Assembly: GCA_021783175.1 (NCBI GenBank)
Contig: JAJXUF010000088.1
Coordinates: 1-12,489 of the forward strand
Direction of reading: 5' to 3'
DNA length: 12,489 nucleotides
Source: Pseudomonadota bacterium
Lineage (GTDB): Bacteria; Pseudomonadota; Gammaproteobacteria; Acidiferrobacterales; UBA6901
Positions 1 through 5,859 of this stretch are shown here, in pieces. The notes beneath the pieces were generated by a model. That model made no database searches and was not told the DNA's origin. It worked only from the letters and a program-made list of their open reading frames with translations. A program made the position numbers and the translations under genes. The first letter of the stretch is position 1. Each line of letters begins with the position of its first letter.

Positions 1-1276
1 GACTGTCGCCTTGGTGGATTGCAATAACTTCTATGTTTCCTGCGAACGGCTATTCAACCCCAAGCTGGAAGGCAAACCCGTCGTAGTGTTGTCGAACAAC
101 GATGGCTGTGCGGTATCGCGTTCCAATGAAGTGAAAGCGCTGGGGATCAAGATGGGCGAACCCTGGTTCAGGATGGAGAAAATGGCCAGGCAACACGGCA
201 TCATTGCGTACTCCAGCAACTACACCCTGTATGGTGACATCTCATCCCGAGTGATGGCCACCCTTGCGACCTTTACACCGCGCCAGGAAATCTACTCCAT
301 CGATGAGAGCTTTCTGGATCTGGAAGGATTTCCTGCACACACGCTGCAGGACTATGGCCAGCAGATCCGCAAGACGGTCAAACGCAACATTGGTATTCCG
401 GTATGCGTGGGGATTGCATCGACCAAGACCCTGGCCAAGCTGGCGAACCATTGCGCCAAGAAGAGTCTCGCAGGAAGCGAAGGGGTGTGCGACTTTGGGC
501 AAATAAACGAATCAGCGCGCAAAGCATTGTTCCAGTCTCTTCCAGTCAACGAGGTCTGGGGCATAGGGCGAAAAATCACGGAGTCGCTCAATCAGTTGGG
601 TATCGAGAATGTCGAGCAATTGAGAACGGCGGATCCGGATTTCATCCGCAGGCGGTTCTCGGTAGTGGTAGAAAAAACCGTCAGGGAGCTCAACGGCATA
701 GCCTGTATCGAGCTGGAACAAGCAGGAACGCCCAGACAGCAGATACTGGTGTCCCGTTCATTCGGTCAGCCCGTCGTCACGCTGGATGACCTGAATGAAT
801 CCGTCACCTACTTTGCCACAAGGGCGGCCGAGAAGCTGCGGAAGGATGGCTCCGTTGCCAATAGTGTCTGCGTCTTCATACGGACCAATCCATTCAAGGT
901 AAACGCGCCGCAATACGAACGCTCCGTTGTGGTGCCGCTGATGCAACCGAGCGATGACACCGCCATGTTGATCAAGGCAGCGCTGTTCGGGTTGAAGCAC
1001 ATCTATCTGCCGTGGTATCAGTACAAGAAAAGCGGCGTGATGCTGATGGGGCTTCAGCCCAAGGGCGTGACGCAAGGCGATCTGTTTGATGAGATGCCTA
1101 TCTCAGATGAAAAGTCTGACATTCGAATGAAGGTCATTGATGCCATCAACCGGAAGATGGGCAAGGACACCATCGCGTTTGCCGGCAGCGGCACTCGACG
1201 AAGCTGGGCAATGCGCAGGGAGCGGATGAGTCCCAATTACACGACTCGGTGGGATGAGTTGATAAGGGCCGGTTAG
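1..1276 (+). CDS. umuC: UmuC, DNA polymerase V catalytic subunit (5' end just outside the window)
   Basis: This is a Y-family translesion polymerase, which with processed UmuD copies past damaged DNA during the SOS response. The frame is open to the left edge and reads T-V-A-L-V-D-C-N-N-F-Y from base 2, matching the UmuC N terminus, so only a few residues are missing. TTG at base 11 is probably internal. Counting that Leu as residue 1, the catalytic acidic residues are D3 in VDCNNFY and D98/E99 in YSIDESF. A helix-hairpin-helix-like VWGIGRK lies near 182-188, the little-finger domain follows, and a beta-clamp-binding QGDLF sits at 355-359. The C-terminal SPNYTTRWDEL is typical of UmuC. The 421 visible residues compare with about 422 in E. 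coli. A umuD partner and a LexA box would lie upstream and cannot be seen. No inactivating change is visible. The family assignment is firm; SOS control is inferred from the family. Confidence 0.97.
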   Translation, partial: TVALVDCNNFYVSCERLFNPKLEGKPVVVLSNNDGCAVSRSNEVKALGIKMGEPWFRMEKMARQHGIIAYSSNYTLYGDISSRVMATLATFTPRQEIYSIDESFLDLEGFPAHTLQDYGQQIRKTVKRNIGIPVCVGIASTKTLAKLANHCAKKSLAGSEGVCDFGQINESARKALFQSLPVNEVWGIGRKITESLNQLGIENVEQLRTADPDFIRRRFSVVVEKTVRELNGIACIELEQAGTPRQQILVSRSFGQPVVTLDDLNESVTYFATRAAEKLRKDGSVANSVCVFIRTNPFKVNAPQYERSVVVPLMQPSDDTAMLIKAALFGLKHIYLPWYQYKKSGVMLMGLQPKGVTQGDLFDEMPISDEKSDIRMKVIDAINRKMGKDTIAFAGSGTRRSWAMRRERMSPNYTTRWDELIRAG

Positions 1277-1322
1277 AACCTGTTGCGGACCCTCGGCCAC
1301 CCAGCTTCGCGGTCATTTGAAT

Positions 1323-1346
1323 GGCTGCTGTGCTTAGGAAGCAGCC
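1323..1346 (+). terminator. Hairpin 47 nt after umuC, possible weak terminator
   Basis: GGCTGCT (1323-1329) and AGCAGCC (1340-1346) form a perfect 7-bp GC-rich stem with a 10-nt loop, shortly after the umuC stop. No T-run follows, so it is not a classic intrinsic terminator; it could be an RNA 3'-end structure or chance. The rest of the 265-bp gap 1277-1541 shows no gene and no convincing promoter. Confidence 0.25.
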
Positions 1347-1541
1347 TGAGGGCCAATTCACGCAGCTCGGCCTTAGTTGCCTATGACAGACTGTCGATGG
1401 TTGGACAGCAATTCGCTGGTTACCGGCCAGTCAATCACGCATTTCCCTGAATGGCGGATTTTCCTTTTGGCGAACTGGTGCGCCATGTCAATTCCAGGCG
1501 TTCGGCACTAGAATGGATATTTTCCCCTGCCTGAATAATCG

Positions 1542-2366
1542 ATGAATCAAGATCAGTCACAAAAATACAAGGATAGCGTTGCTGCTTACTACTCAAGACG
1601 AAGCGCCGATTATGACTCGAGTGACTGGCACGTTCAAATAGCACGAAAGCTTGTCGATTTCTCAAATGTTCAATCAGGTGCGCATGTCCTGGACATCTGT
1701 ACAGGCACAGGAATGGTTGCGCTGTATGCAGCATCGAAAGTTGGGCCGAATGGATCGGTCCTTGGAGTGGATATATCGTCTGGAATGCTCGATCAAGCCA
1801 TCGCCAACGCGATGGCTGCAGGAATCTCGAATGCAAGTTTCGAGATGGGTGACGGCGAGAATCTCGGCTACGCTCCCGACAGCTTCGATTATATTTTCTG
1901 CAGTTCCGCATTCATTTGGATGACGGATTTGTTAGCCGCATTGCTTTCCTGGAAGGAATTGCTCAAGCCGAATGGAAGGCTGGGATTTCACGCTTTTTCA
2001 GAAAATGCGTTTGTCGAAGGAGTTGTTGCGCAATCGGTTCTTTCTCGGTATGGCGTGAGCTACCTGATGAGCAAGCCAACCGGCACGGTGGAAAAATGTC
2101 ACGCCCTGCTTGAACATGCCGGGTACAGAAATATCCGTATCGAAGTAGATGAGGCATTCGCGTATATCAGTTTGGAAAAAGCAAAGCGATCATGGGTTAG
2201 TGCATCGCGTCCCGCGCCCGGTCAGTATCCTCACCCGTTGACAGAGCTGACGCCTGCTCAGTTAAACGCCGCACAAAAACAGTACGAACAGGAATTGGAA
2301 AGACGAAACACTGAAAATGGCATTCTGAATGATATGACCACTTTTTATGTTTTCGGTGAGAAATAG
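1542..2366 (+). CDS. Class I SAM-dependent methyltransferase (UbiE/Methyltransf_11-like), substrate unknown
   Basis: The 274-residue protein has the Rossmann motifs of a small-molecule or quinone-type methyltransferase in order: motif I VLDICTGTG at 49-57 binds SAM, the acidic residue of GVDIS (D77) would hold the ribose, GDGENLGY near 103-110 and FDYIFC at 115-120 follow, and the post-motif LKPNGRLGF lies at 141-149. The C-terminal 100 residues (lid and substrate side) match nothing I recognise, so no acceptor can be named. The ATG at 1542 is the first possible start because an in-frame TAA lies at 1536-1538. No clear Shine-Dalgarno sequence precedes it. It stands alone: 265 bp after umuC and convergent with the kinase gene. 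By eye its codons look more A/T-rich than the nas genes, a hint of separate origin that I did not compute. It could be a UbiE/COQ5 relative or a general resistance or metabolite methyltransferase. Confidence 0.87.
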   Translation: MNQDQSQKYKDSVAAYYSRRSADYDSSDWHVQIARKLVDFSNVQSGAHVLDICTGTGMVALYAASKVGPNGSVLGVDISSGMLDQAIANAMAAGISNASFEMGDGENLGYAPDSFDYIFCSSAFIWMTDLLAALLSWKELLKPNGRLGFHAFSENAFVEGVVAQSVLSRYGVSYLMSKPTGTVEKCHALLEHAGYRNIRIEVDEAFAYISLEKAKRSWVSASRPAPGQYPHPLTELTPAQLNAAQKQYEQELERRNTENGILNDMTTFYVFGEK

Positions 2367-2483
2367 GTATAGCAAAGAGAGCTATTGACGATAGTCATGA
2401 ATGAGTGTTCGTCGGCCAAAGTGGACTAAGAAGTTTCCATGGTTGATGACAGCTCCCGCCTCATTGCGGCCTTTAAATTTAGG

Positions 2484-2528
2484 GGGCAGGCAAAGGGTAT
2501 CACGCTCTTGAAATAACGCTGCCTGTCC
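2484..2528. terminator. Long-loop inverted repeat between convergent genes
   Basis: GGGCAGGCA (2484-2492) can pair with TGCCTGTCC (2520-2528) over 9 bp, including one G-T wobble, around a 27-nt loop. It lies between the 3' ends of the methyltransferase and kinase genes, and on the + strand it is followed by a T-rich stretch (CCGTTTATTTTA). It could end either transcript, but the loop is long, so the call is weak. The rest of the 168-bp gap 2367-2534 shows nothing else. Confidence 0.25.
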
Positions 2529-2534
2529 AGCCGT

Positions 2535-4235
2535 TTATTTTATCATCAGCAGAAAAAGCAGGATGGCGTTGAGCACAAGGGATGCGGCGGTCAGATATTT
2601 GATGCCTGAGCATGGGCTGCGTTTGAGCCACGGTGATCCGCGAGAAATGCGCAGCGGACGTTGTGCGCCGCGCTCGAGCGCAAGCAGAAATTCCTCGGCA
2701 GTTTCAAACCGGTCCTGAGCTTCTCTTGCGACAGCCTTGAGGATTACCGATTCCAGCCATTCAGGTATGTCAGGCCGGTAGCGCGTAGGAGGGATGGGAT
2801 CGCCAAAGCGCGGAGTCTGGAATGGCTCGATCTCACCGTACGGATATTTGCGCGTCAGAAGGTAATACAGCGTTACGCCGACCGCATAAAGATCGCTGGA
2901 CTCGTTGGCGAGTGTTCCCTTGAAGAGTTCAGGCGCCATGAATGAGGGCGTGCCCGGATTGTTGATCTCGTTGAAGGCTTCCTCGGCGTCTAGCCCATCG
3001 GATGCTGCAACGCCAAGGTCGAGCAGGCGCAATCGCCCATCTGCGCCCAGATGCAAATTGTCCGGTTTGATGTCGCGGTGAACGATGCCCAGCCTGTGAA
3101 GTGCGGCAAGCGCCTTCAAGGTGCGCGTGGCAAGATCTGCCGCCTCGACAGCATTAAAGCGCCTTCCCATCTCCAGATGGCGTGCAAGCGTCGCCCCTTC
3201 GTGCCATGTGGTCAGATAGTAAAGACAGGAACGCTGAGGCCAGTTCACTGCCTGCGGAAAATCTGCGCCGGTTACGCGGCGGGCAAGCCATTCCTCATAT
3301 GCGATGGCTGCGATATCTGCGGCATCCGCATTGGCGTGCAGGGTTTTGAGCGCATAGTGCTGGTGGCTTGCTGCATCGCGTACGCGGTAGAGCAAGGTGA
3401 TGCGCGAGTCGTGAATGACTTCCATGACTTCAAGGGCGTCAATGAACTGGCCAGGCTTCAGCCGGGGTGGCAGCGGCAAGGCGGAAATGCTTGCCATATT
3501 GTCGCGCAGACTGTCGGGTGGTAGCTGGATGATTTTTACAACGGAGGCCGTACAGTTGTCTTCGCTACCAGCCTGCGTGGCAGCAAGCGCTATGCGCGCC
3601 GCAATGTCTGTTGCGCTTTCGCCGGCTTCAAGCAGTCTGACAAGGCGCGAACTGTCGAGTGCATTCCAGACGCCGTCGCTTGCAAGCAGGAATATATCGT
3701 TCTCGGCAAGATCGCCGTCGCAGAAATCGATGGAAAGGTTCGCATCAAGACCGATTGCACGCGAGAGCACATTGTTGAGCTCCGGATGTTCCCATACATG
3801 ATCCGCGGTCAGCAGCGATAGCGCCCCATCGCGCAGGCGATAAATGCGCGTGTCGCCGATATGCGCAATGGTGTAGCGCCTGCCGCGAAATACTACGGCT
3901 GAAAGCGTAGTGGCCATGCCGGCCGTTTCGCGAGCGCGCCTGCTGTGCGAATACAGCCAGAGGTTGAGCGCAGCGATGACCTTTTCCAGGGATTGCGGGA
4001 TGCTCCATGTGTCCGGCGTCGAATAGTAATCTGCCAGCAGGTTGCGTACGCAATATTCCGATGCTTCACGACCGTTAGCATGGCCGCCCACGCCATCGGC
4101 TATCGCAACCAGCATTCCTTTGTTCTCGAGCGTTTCTCCATCAGGCGTAACGCCTGTGCAATAATCCTCGTTGCGCGGGCGCAAGCCCGCCAACGAAGCA
4201 TAGCCAAGATCAACTTGCAATGATTTCTTGTTCAT
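2535..4235 (-). CDS. Fused PP2C-type phosphatase / Ser-Thr protein kinase with C-terminal membrane anchor
   Basis: A 566-residue bifunctional signalling protein. Residues about 1-240 are a PP2C/PPM phosphatase: RPRNEDY (19-25), metal-binding DGVGGH (47-52), GMATTL (106-111), HIGDTRIYRL (125-134), ASDGVW (185-190) and EDNCTA (225-230). Residues about 265-525 are a Hanks-type kinase: Lys297 in YALKTL, catalytic HRDIKPDN (386-393, Asp388), DLG at 406-408 in place of DFG, APE (434-436) and SDLYAVGV (447-454). The glycine-rich loop is not recognisable around 270-285. One hydrophobic segment near 546-565 ends two residues before the C terminus, so the enzyme is probably tail-anchored with both domains in the cytoplasm. 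It follows the transporter by 20 bp and is probably co-transcribed with it. A related kinase sits next to the nas genes in Pseudomonas aeruginosa (PA1782 region, from memory). The target is unknown; the transporter or a nitrogen regulator are guesses. Confidence 0.95.
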   Translation of the reverse strand: MNKKSLQVDLGYASLAGLRPRNEDYCTGVTPDGETLENKGMLVAIADGVGGHANGREASEYCVRNLLADYYSTPDTWSIPQSLEKVIAALNLWLYSHSRRARETAGMATTLSAVVFRGRRYTIAHIGDTRIYRLRDGALSLLTADHVWEHPELNNVLSRAIGLDANLSIDFCDGDLAENDIFLLASDGVWNALDSSRLVRLLEAGESATDIAARIALAATQAGSEDNCTASVVKIIQLPPDSLRDNMASISALPLPPRLKPGQFIDALEVMEVIHDSRITLLYRVRDAASHQHYALKTLHANADAADIAAIAYEEWLARRVTGADFPQAVNWPQRSCLYYLTTWHEGATLARHLEMGRRFNAVEAADLATRTLKALAALHRLGIVHRDIKPDNLHLGADGRLRLLDLGVAASDGLDAEEAFNEINNPGTPSFMAPELFKGTLANESSDLYAVGVTLYYLLTRKYPYGEIEPFQTPRFGDPIPPTRYRPDIPEWLESVILKAVAREAQDRFETAEEFLLALERGAQRPLRISRGSPWLKRSPCSGIKYLTAASLVLNAILLFLLMIK

Positions 4236-4236
4236 C

Positions 4237-4259
4237 CTGATGCGAGATTATCACATCAG
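4237..4259 (-). promoter_or_regulatory. Intercistronic hairpin linking the transporter stop to the kinase start
   Basis: On the coding (minus) strand CTGATG (4259-4254) and CATCAG (4242-4237) are a perfect 6-bp inverted repeat with an 11-nt loop. The transporter TGA (4258-4256) lies in the first arm. The only Shine-Dalgarno-like bases of the kinase gene (CAGG, directly before the ATG) overlap the second arm. A ribosome ending on the transporter would open the stem, so translational coupling is plausible; this is inference. Confidence 0.35.
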
Positions 4260-5467
4260 ATTTTTGCAGCAGTCAGATGCGATGCTCCCCATGTGGTACG
4301 CCAACGGGTTTTGACGCTGGTCAATCCGATCAAGGCGACCAATGCAAGCGAGGCGAAGATCAAGAATCCCATCTGGTAGCTGCCCGTCATCTGCTTGGAA
4401 TATCCCAGGCTGGAGGCAAGGTAGAAACCGCCTATGCCGCCAGCCATGCCGACAAGACCGGTCATCACGCCGATTTCCTTCCGGAAGCGTTGCGGTACCA
4501 ACTGAAATACTGCCCCGTTTCCCATCCCAAGGCTCAGCATGGAGACCACAAACAGACCCAGCGCAGCCCAGGCGCTGGAAGGCGCGAAGCTGGCAGCAGC
4601 CAAAGCTGTTGCAGCGATCAAGTACATGCCGCTCAATGATTTTACACCACCGATGCGGTCGGCGACGTTGCCGCCTAGGGGGCGCACCATGGATCCTGCA
4701 AAGACGCAGGCTGCCGTGAAGAAGCCGGCGGTCTTAGCATCCAGTCCATATTGCGTGTTGAAGTATATGGTCAGCGAGGAGGCCAGGCCCACAAAGCCGC
4801 CGAAGGTCACCGAGTAGAAGAACATGAACCACCATGCGTCCTTGTCTTTCAGCACGCTCATGTATTCAACCAATGACTTTGGCGGTGGACAGTCCGGCGC
4901 ATTCTTGGCAATTTTCATGTAAACGGCAAAGACCGCAACCAGCGGGATCAAAGCTATGCCGAAGACATTGGTCCATCCATAGGCTGCAGCAAGGCTGGGC
5001 GCAAACAAGGCTGCCAGCGCCGTCCCCGAATTTCCTGCCCCGGCAATGCCCATGGCGGTACCTTGGTGTTCGGCCGGATACCAGCGAGAGGCAAGCGGCA
5101 GCGCAGCAGCGAAAGAGGCTCCGGCTACGCCGAGGAAGGCGCCGAGCACCAACGCCTGTTCATAAGAATGAATCCCCCCGCGCCAGGCAACAAAAAGCGC
5201 GACTATGATGATCGTTTGACCTATCGCACCAGCCAGCTTTGGCTTCACGCGGTCGACAAGCAATCCCATCGCGACGCGCAACAGTGCTCCGGACAATATC
5301 GGAGTGGCCACCATCATGCCCTTTTGGATCGGTGTGAGGTGCAAGGTTGCTGAAATTTGCACGCCGAGCGGGCCTAGCAGCACCCAGACCATGAAGGCCA
5401 GATCGAAATACAGAAAGGCTGCCAGCAGCGTAGGGGAATGACCTGCCTTGAGGAAATTTTTGTTCAT
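4256..5467 (-). CDS. narK: NarK/NasA-family MFS nitrate/nitrite transporter
   Basis: An integral inner-membrane porter of the nitrate/nitrite porter (NNP) branch of the major facilitator superfamily, 403 residues with about 12 hydrophobic segments. The two NNP signature stretches are present: GAGNSGT at 143-149 in the first half and GMGNGAVFQ at 314-322, followed by a GLVGMAGGIGG run (337-347), in the second. R64 (ALLRVAMG) and R262 (MVRPLGG) match the two arginines that bind the anion in E. coli NarK. With nitrite and nitrate reductases transcribed divergently, the job is most likely nitrate/nitrite uptake for assimilation (often called nasA in that setting; narK is used here for the family). 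The ATG at 5467 has GGCGGA a few bases upstream. It is first in a two-gene minus-strand operon driven by the sigma-54 site at 5503-5518. No defect is seen. Confidence 0.96.
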   Translation of the reverse strand: MNKNFLKAGHSPTLLAAFLYFDLAFMVWVLLGPLGVQISATLHLTPIQKGMMVATPILSGALLRVAMGLLVDRVKPKLAGAIGQTIIIVALFVAWRGGIHSYEQALVLGAFLGVAGASFAAALPLASRWYPAEHQGTAMGIAGAGNSGTALAALFAPSLAAAYGWTNVFGIALIPLVAVFAVYMKIAKNAPDCPPPKSLVEYMSVLKDKDAWWFMFFYSVTFGGFVGLASSLTIYFNTQYGLDAKTAGFFTAACVFAGSMVRPLGGNVADRIGGVKSLSGMYLIAATALAAASFAPSSAWAALGLFVVSMLSLGMGNGAVFQLVPQRFRKEIGVMTGLVGMAGGIGGFYLASSLGYSKQMTGSYQMGFLIFASLALVALIGLTSVKTRWRTTWGASHLTAAKI

Positions 5468-5484
5468 GGTGTCCGCCTGTAGAG

Positions 5485-5496
5485 TTGTGGTGCATC
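5485..5496. repeat. 12-bp direct repeat, copy 1 (over the transporter transcription start)
   Basis: TTGTGGTGCATC at 5485-5496 recurs exactly at 5613-5624, and both copies are followed within a few bases by ATGCAAG. The copy contains the NtrC half-site TGGTGC (5488-5493) but has no good second half. It covers the predicted transporter start near 5492, so it might be a promoter-proximal weak site or a relic of duplication. Confidence 0.5.
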
Positions 5497-5502
5497 AGGC
5501 GA

Positions 5503-5518
5503 TGCAAGCAACGTGCCA
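5503..5518 (-). promoter_or_regulatory. Sigma-54 promoter of the transporter-kinase operon
   Basis: The minus strand reads TGGCACGTTGCTTGCA, a full match to the sigma-54 consensus TGGCACG-N4-TTGCA with the required 10 bp between the -24 GG and -12 GC. By the usual spacing transcription would begin near 5492, giving a 25-nt leader before the ATG at 5467. Sigma-54 promoters need an enhancer-binding activator, here probably NtrC bound at 5607-5683. Confidence 0.85.
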
Positions 5519-5606
5519 GGCCATTGCAACGGTTCCTAAGGTCCGCACATGCAACGAAAGCGCCTGCTTTTCTTACCTGGATAAATCTGTATACATGAAT
5601 CGAGAA

Positions 5607-5621
5607 CCACCATTGTGGTGC
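5607..5621. promoter_or_regulatory. NtrC-like enhancer site 1 (strongest)
   Basis: CCACCATTGTGGTGC matches the NtrC site of E. coli glnA (GCACCA-N3-TGGTGC) at every half-site base but the first. Its centre, 5614, is about 122 bp upstream of the predicted transporter start and 220 bp upstream of the predicted nirB start, both workable distances for an enhancer. Confidence 0.65.
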
Positions 5622-5624
5622 ATC
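5613..5624. repeat. 12-bp direct repeat, copy 2 (inside enhancer site 1)
   Basis: TTGTGGTGCATC is identical to 5485-5496, 128 bp away. This copy forms the right half of NtrC-like site 1. See the first copy for the comparison. Confidence 0.5.
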
Positions 5625-5638
5625 GGAATGCAAGGCAC

Positions 5639-5653
5639 GAGACAAGATGGTGC
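5639..5653. promoter_or_regulatory. NtrC-like enhancer site 2 (half-site)
   Basis: GAGACAAGATGGTGC has a perfect right half (TGGTGC) and a poor left half, agreeing with the glnA site at 11 of 15 positions by hand count. Its centre is 32 bp from site 1, about three helical turns. Weak alone, it is supported by its position between two better sites. Confidence 0.4.
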
Positions 5654-5668
5654 ATGCGAGGGATGAAT

Positions 5669-5683
5669 GCACAGACTAAGTGC
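5669..5683. promoter_or_regulatory. NtrC-like enhancer site 3
   Basis: GCACAGACTAAGTGC keeps the outer GCAC-N7-GTGC palindrome of NtrC sites (TGCAC...GTGCA when extended by one base each side) but lacks the inner CA/TG bases. Its centre is 30 bp from site 2 and about 158 bp upstream of the predicted nirB start, the nearest of the three to that promoter. Confidence 0.5.
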
Positions 5684-5807
5684 AATGTGAAAAGAAAAAA
5701 AGCTATTTTGGTGAATTTGAGAATTTCTGCAACGCTCTGAAACAAAACATCTCTCATGTTGAAAGCGCAAGCAGGAACCCTTTATATCCGTAAAAGCAAT
5801 AAATGAT

Positions 5808-5823
5808 TGGCATGGAAATTGCT
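5808..5823 (+). promoter_or_regulatory. Sigma-54 promoter of the nirB-nirD-nitrate reductase operon
   Basis: TGGCATGGAAATTGCT carries the -24 GG and -12 GC exactly 10 bp apart and differs from TGGCACG-N4-TTGCA at only the sixth and last bases. The start of transcription would fall near 5834, leaving a leader of about 26 nt before the ATG at 5860. Confidence 0.8.
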
Positions 5824-5847
5824 CACAATGTGATATATCTTTAAATT

Positions 5848-5852
5848 GAGGA
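5848..5852 (+). promoter_or_regulatory. Ribosome binding site of nirB
   Basis: GAGGA lies 7 nt before the ATG at 5860 but only 4 nt before the GTG at 5857. The spacing favours the ATG, although the longer frame opens with GTG. Confidence 0.6.
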
Positions 5853-5859
5853 CGACGTG

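Larger units (their letters stand above)
5468..5856. promoter_or_regulatory. Divergent regulatory region between the transporter arm and the nirB arm
   Basis: A 389-bp gene-free region separates the two divergently transcribed arms. It holds a minus-strand sigma-54 promoter near the transporter, a plus-strand sigma-54 promoter near nirB, three NtrC-like sites between 5607 and 5683, a 12-bp direct repeat, and an A/T-rich stretch around 5690-5730 (A-run at 5694-5701) that could bend DNA. No IHF match good enough to report was found. Short reading frames across it do not look like genes. Confidence 0.85.

Noticed and set aside
1626..1642. TGGCACG in the methyltransferase gene, considered as another sigma-54 promoter
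   Set aside because: The next GC is 12 bp rather than 10 bp from the GG, there is no TTGC, and it is inside the coding frame.
1435..1911. Antisense frame of 158 codons over the methyltransferase start
   Set aside because: Its predicted protein is rich in Arg, His, Ser and Cys without any motif, and it opposes a gene with clear SAM motifs. It is a shadow.
5491..5506. Inverted repeat TGCATC-AGGC-GATGCA near the transporter start, considered as an antitermination or attenuator hairpin
   Set aside because: It overlaps the -12 element of the sigma-54 promoter, so it would lie mostly outside the predicted transcript, and no T-run follows. It is more likely a by-product of overlapping sites.
5587..5602. 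CTGTATACATGAATCG, resembling a LexA (SOS) box
   Set aside because: The left CTG and the TATACA are there, but the required CAG at the right end is missing and neither adjacent gene is an SOS gene.
5634..5650. GGCACGAG on the + strand, considered as a third sigma-54 element
   Set aside because: No GC occurs 10 bp after the GG; it reads as part of the enhancer region instead.
5160..5672. Minus-strand frame of 170 codons covering the transporter start and promoter region
   Set aside because: It overlaps the transporter out of frame, crosses the sigma-54 promoter, and its sequence shows no membrane or domain pattern.
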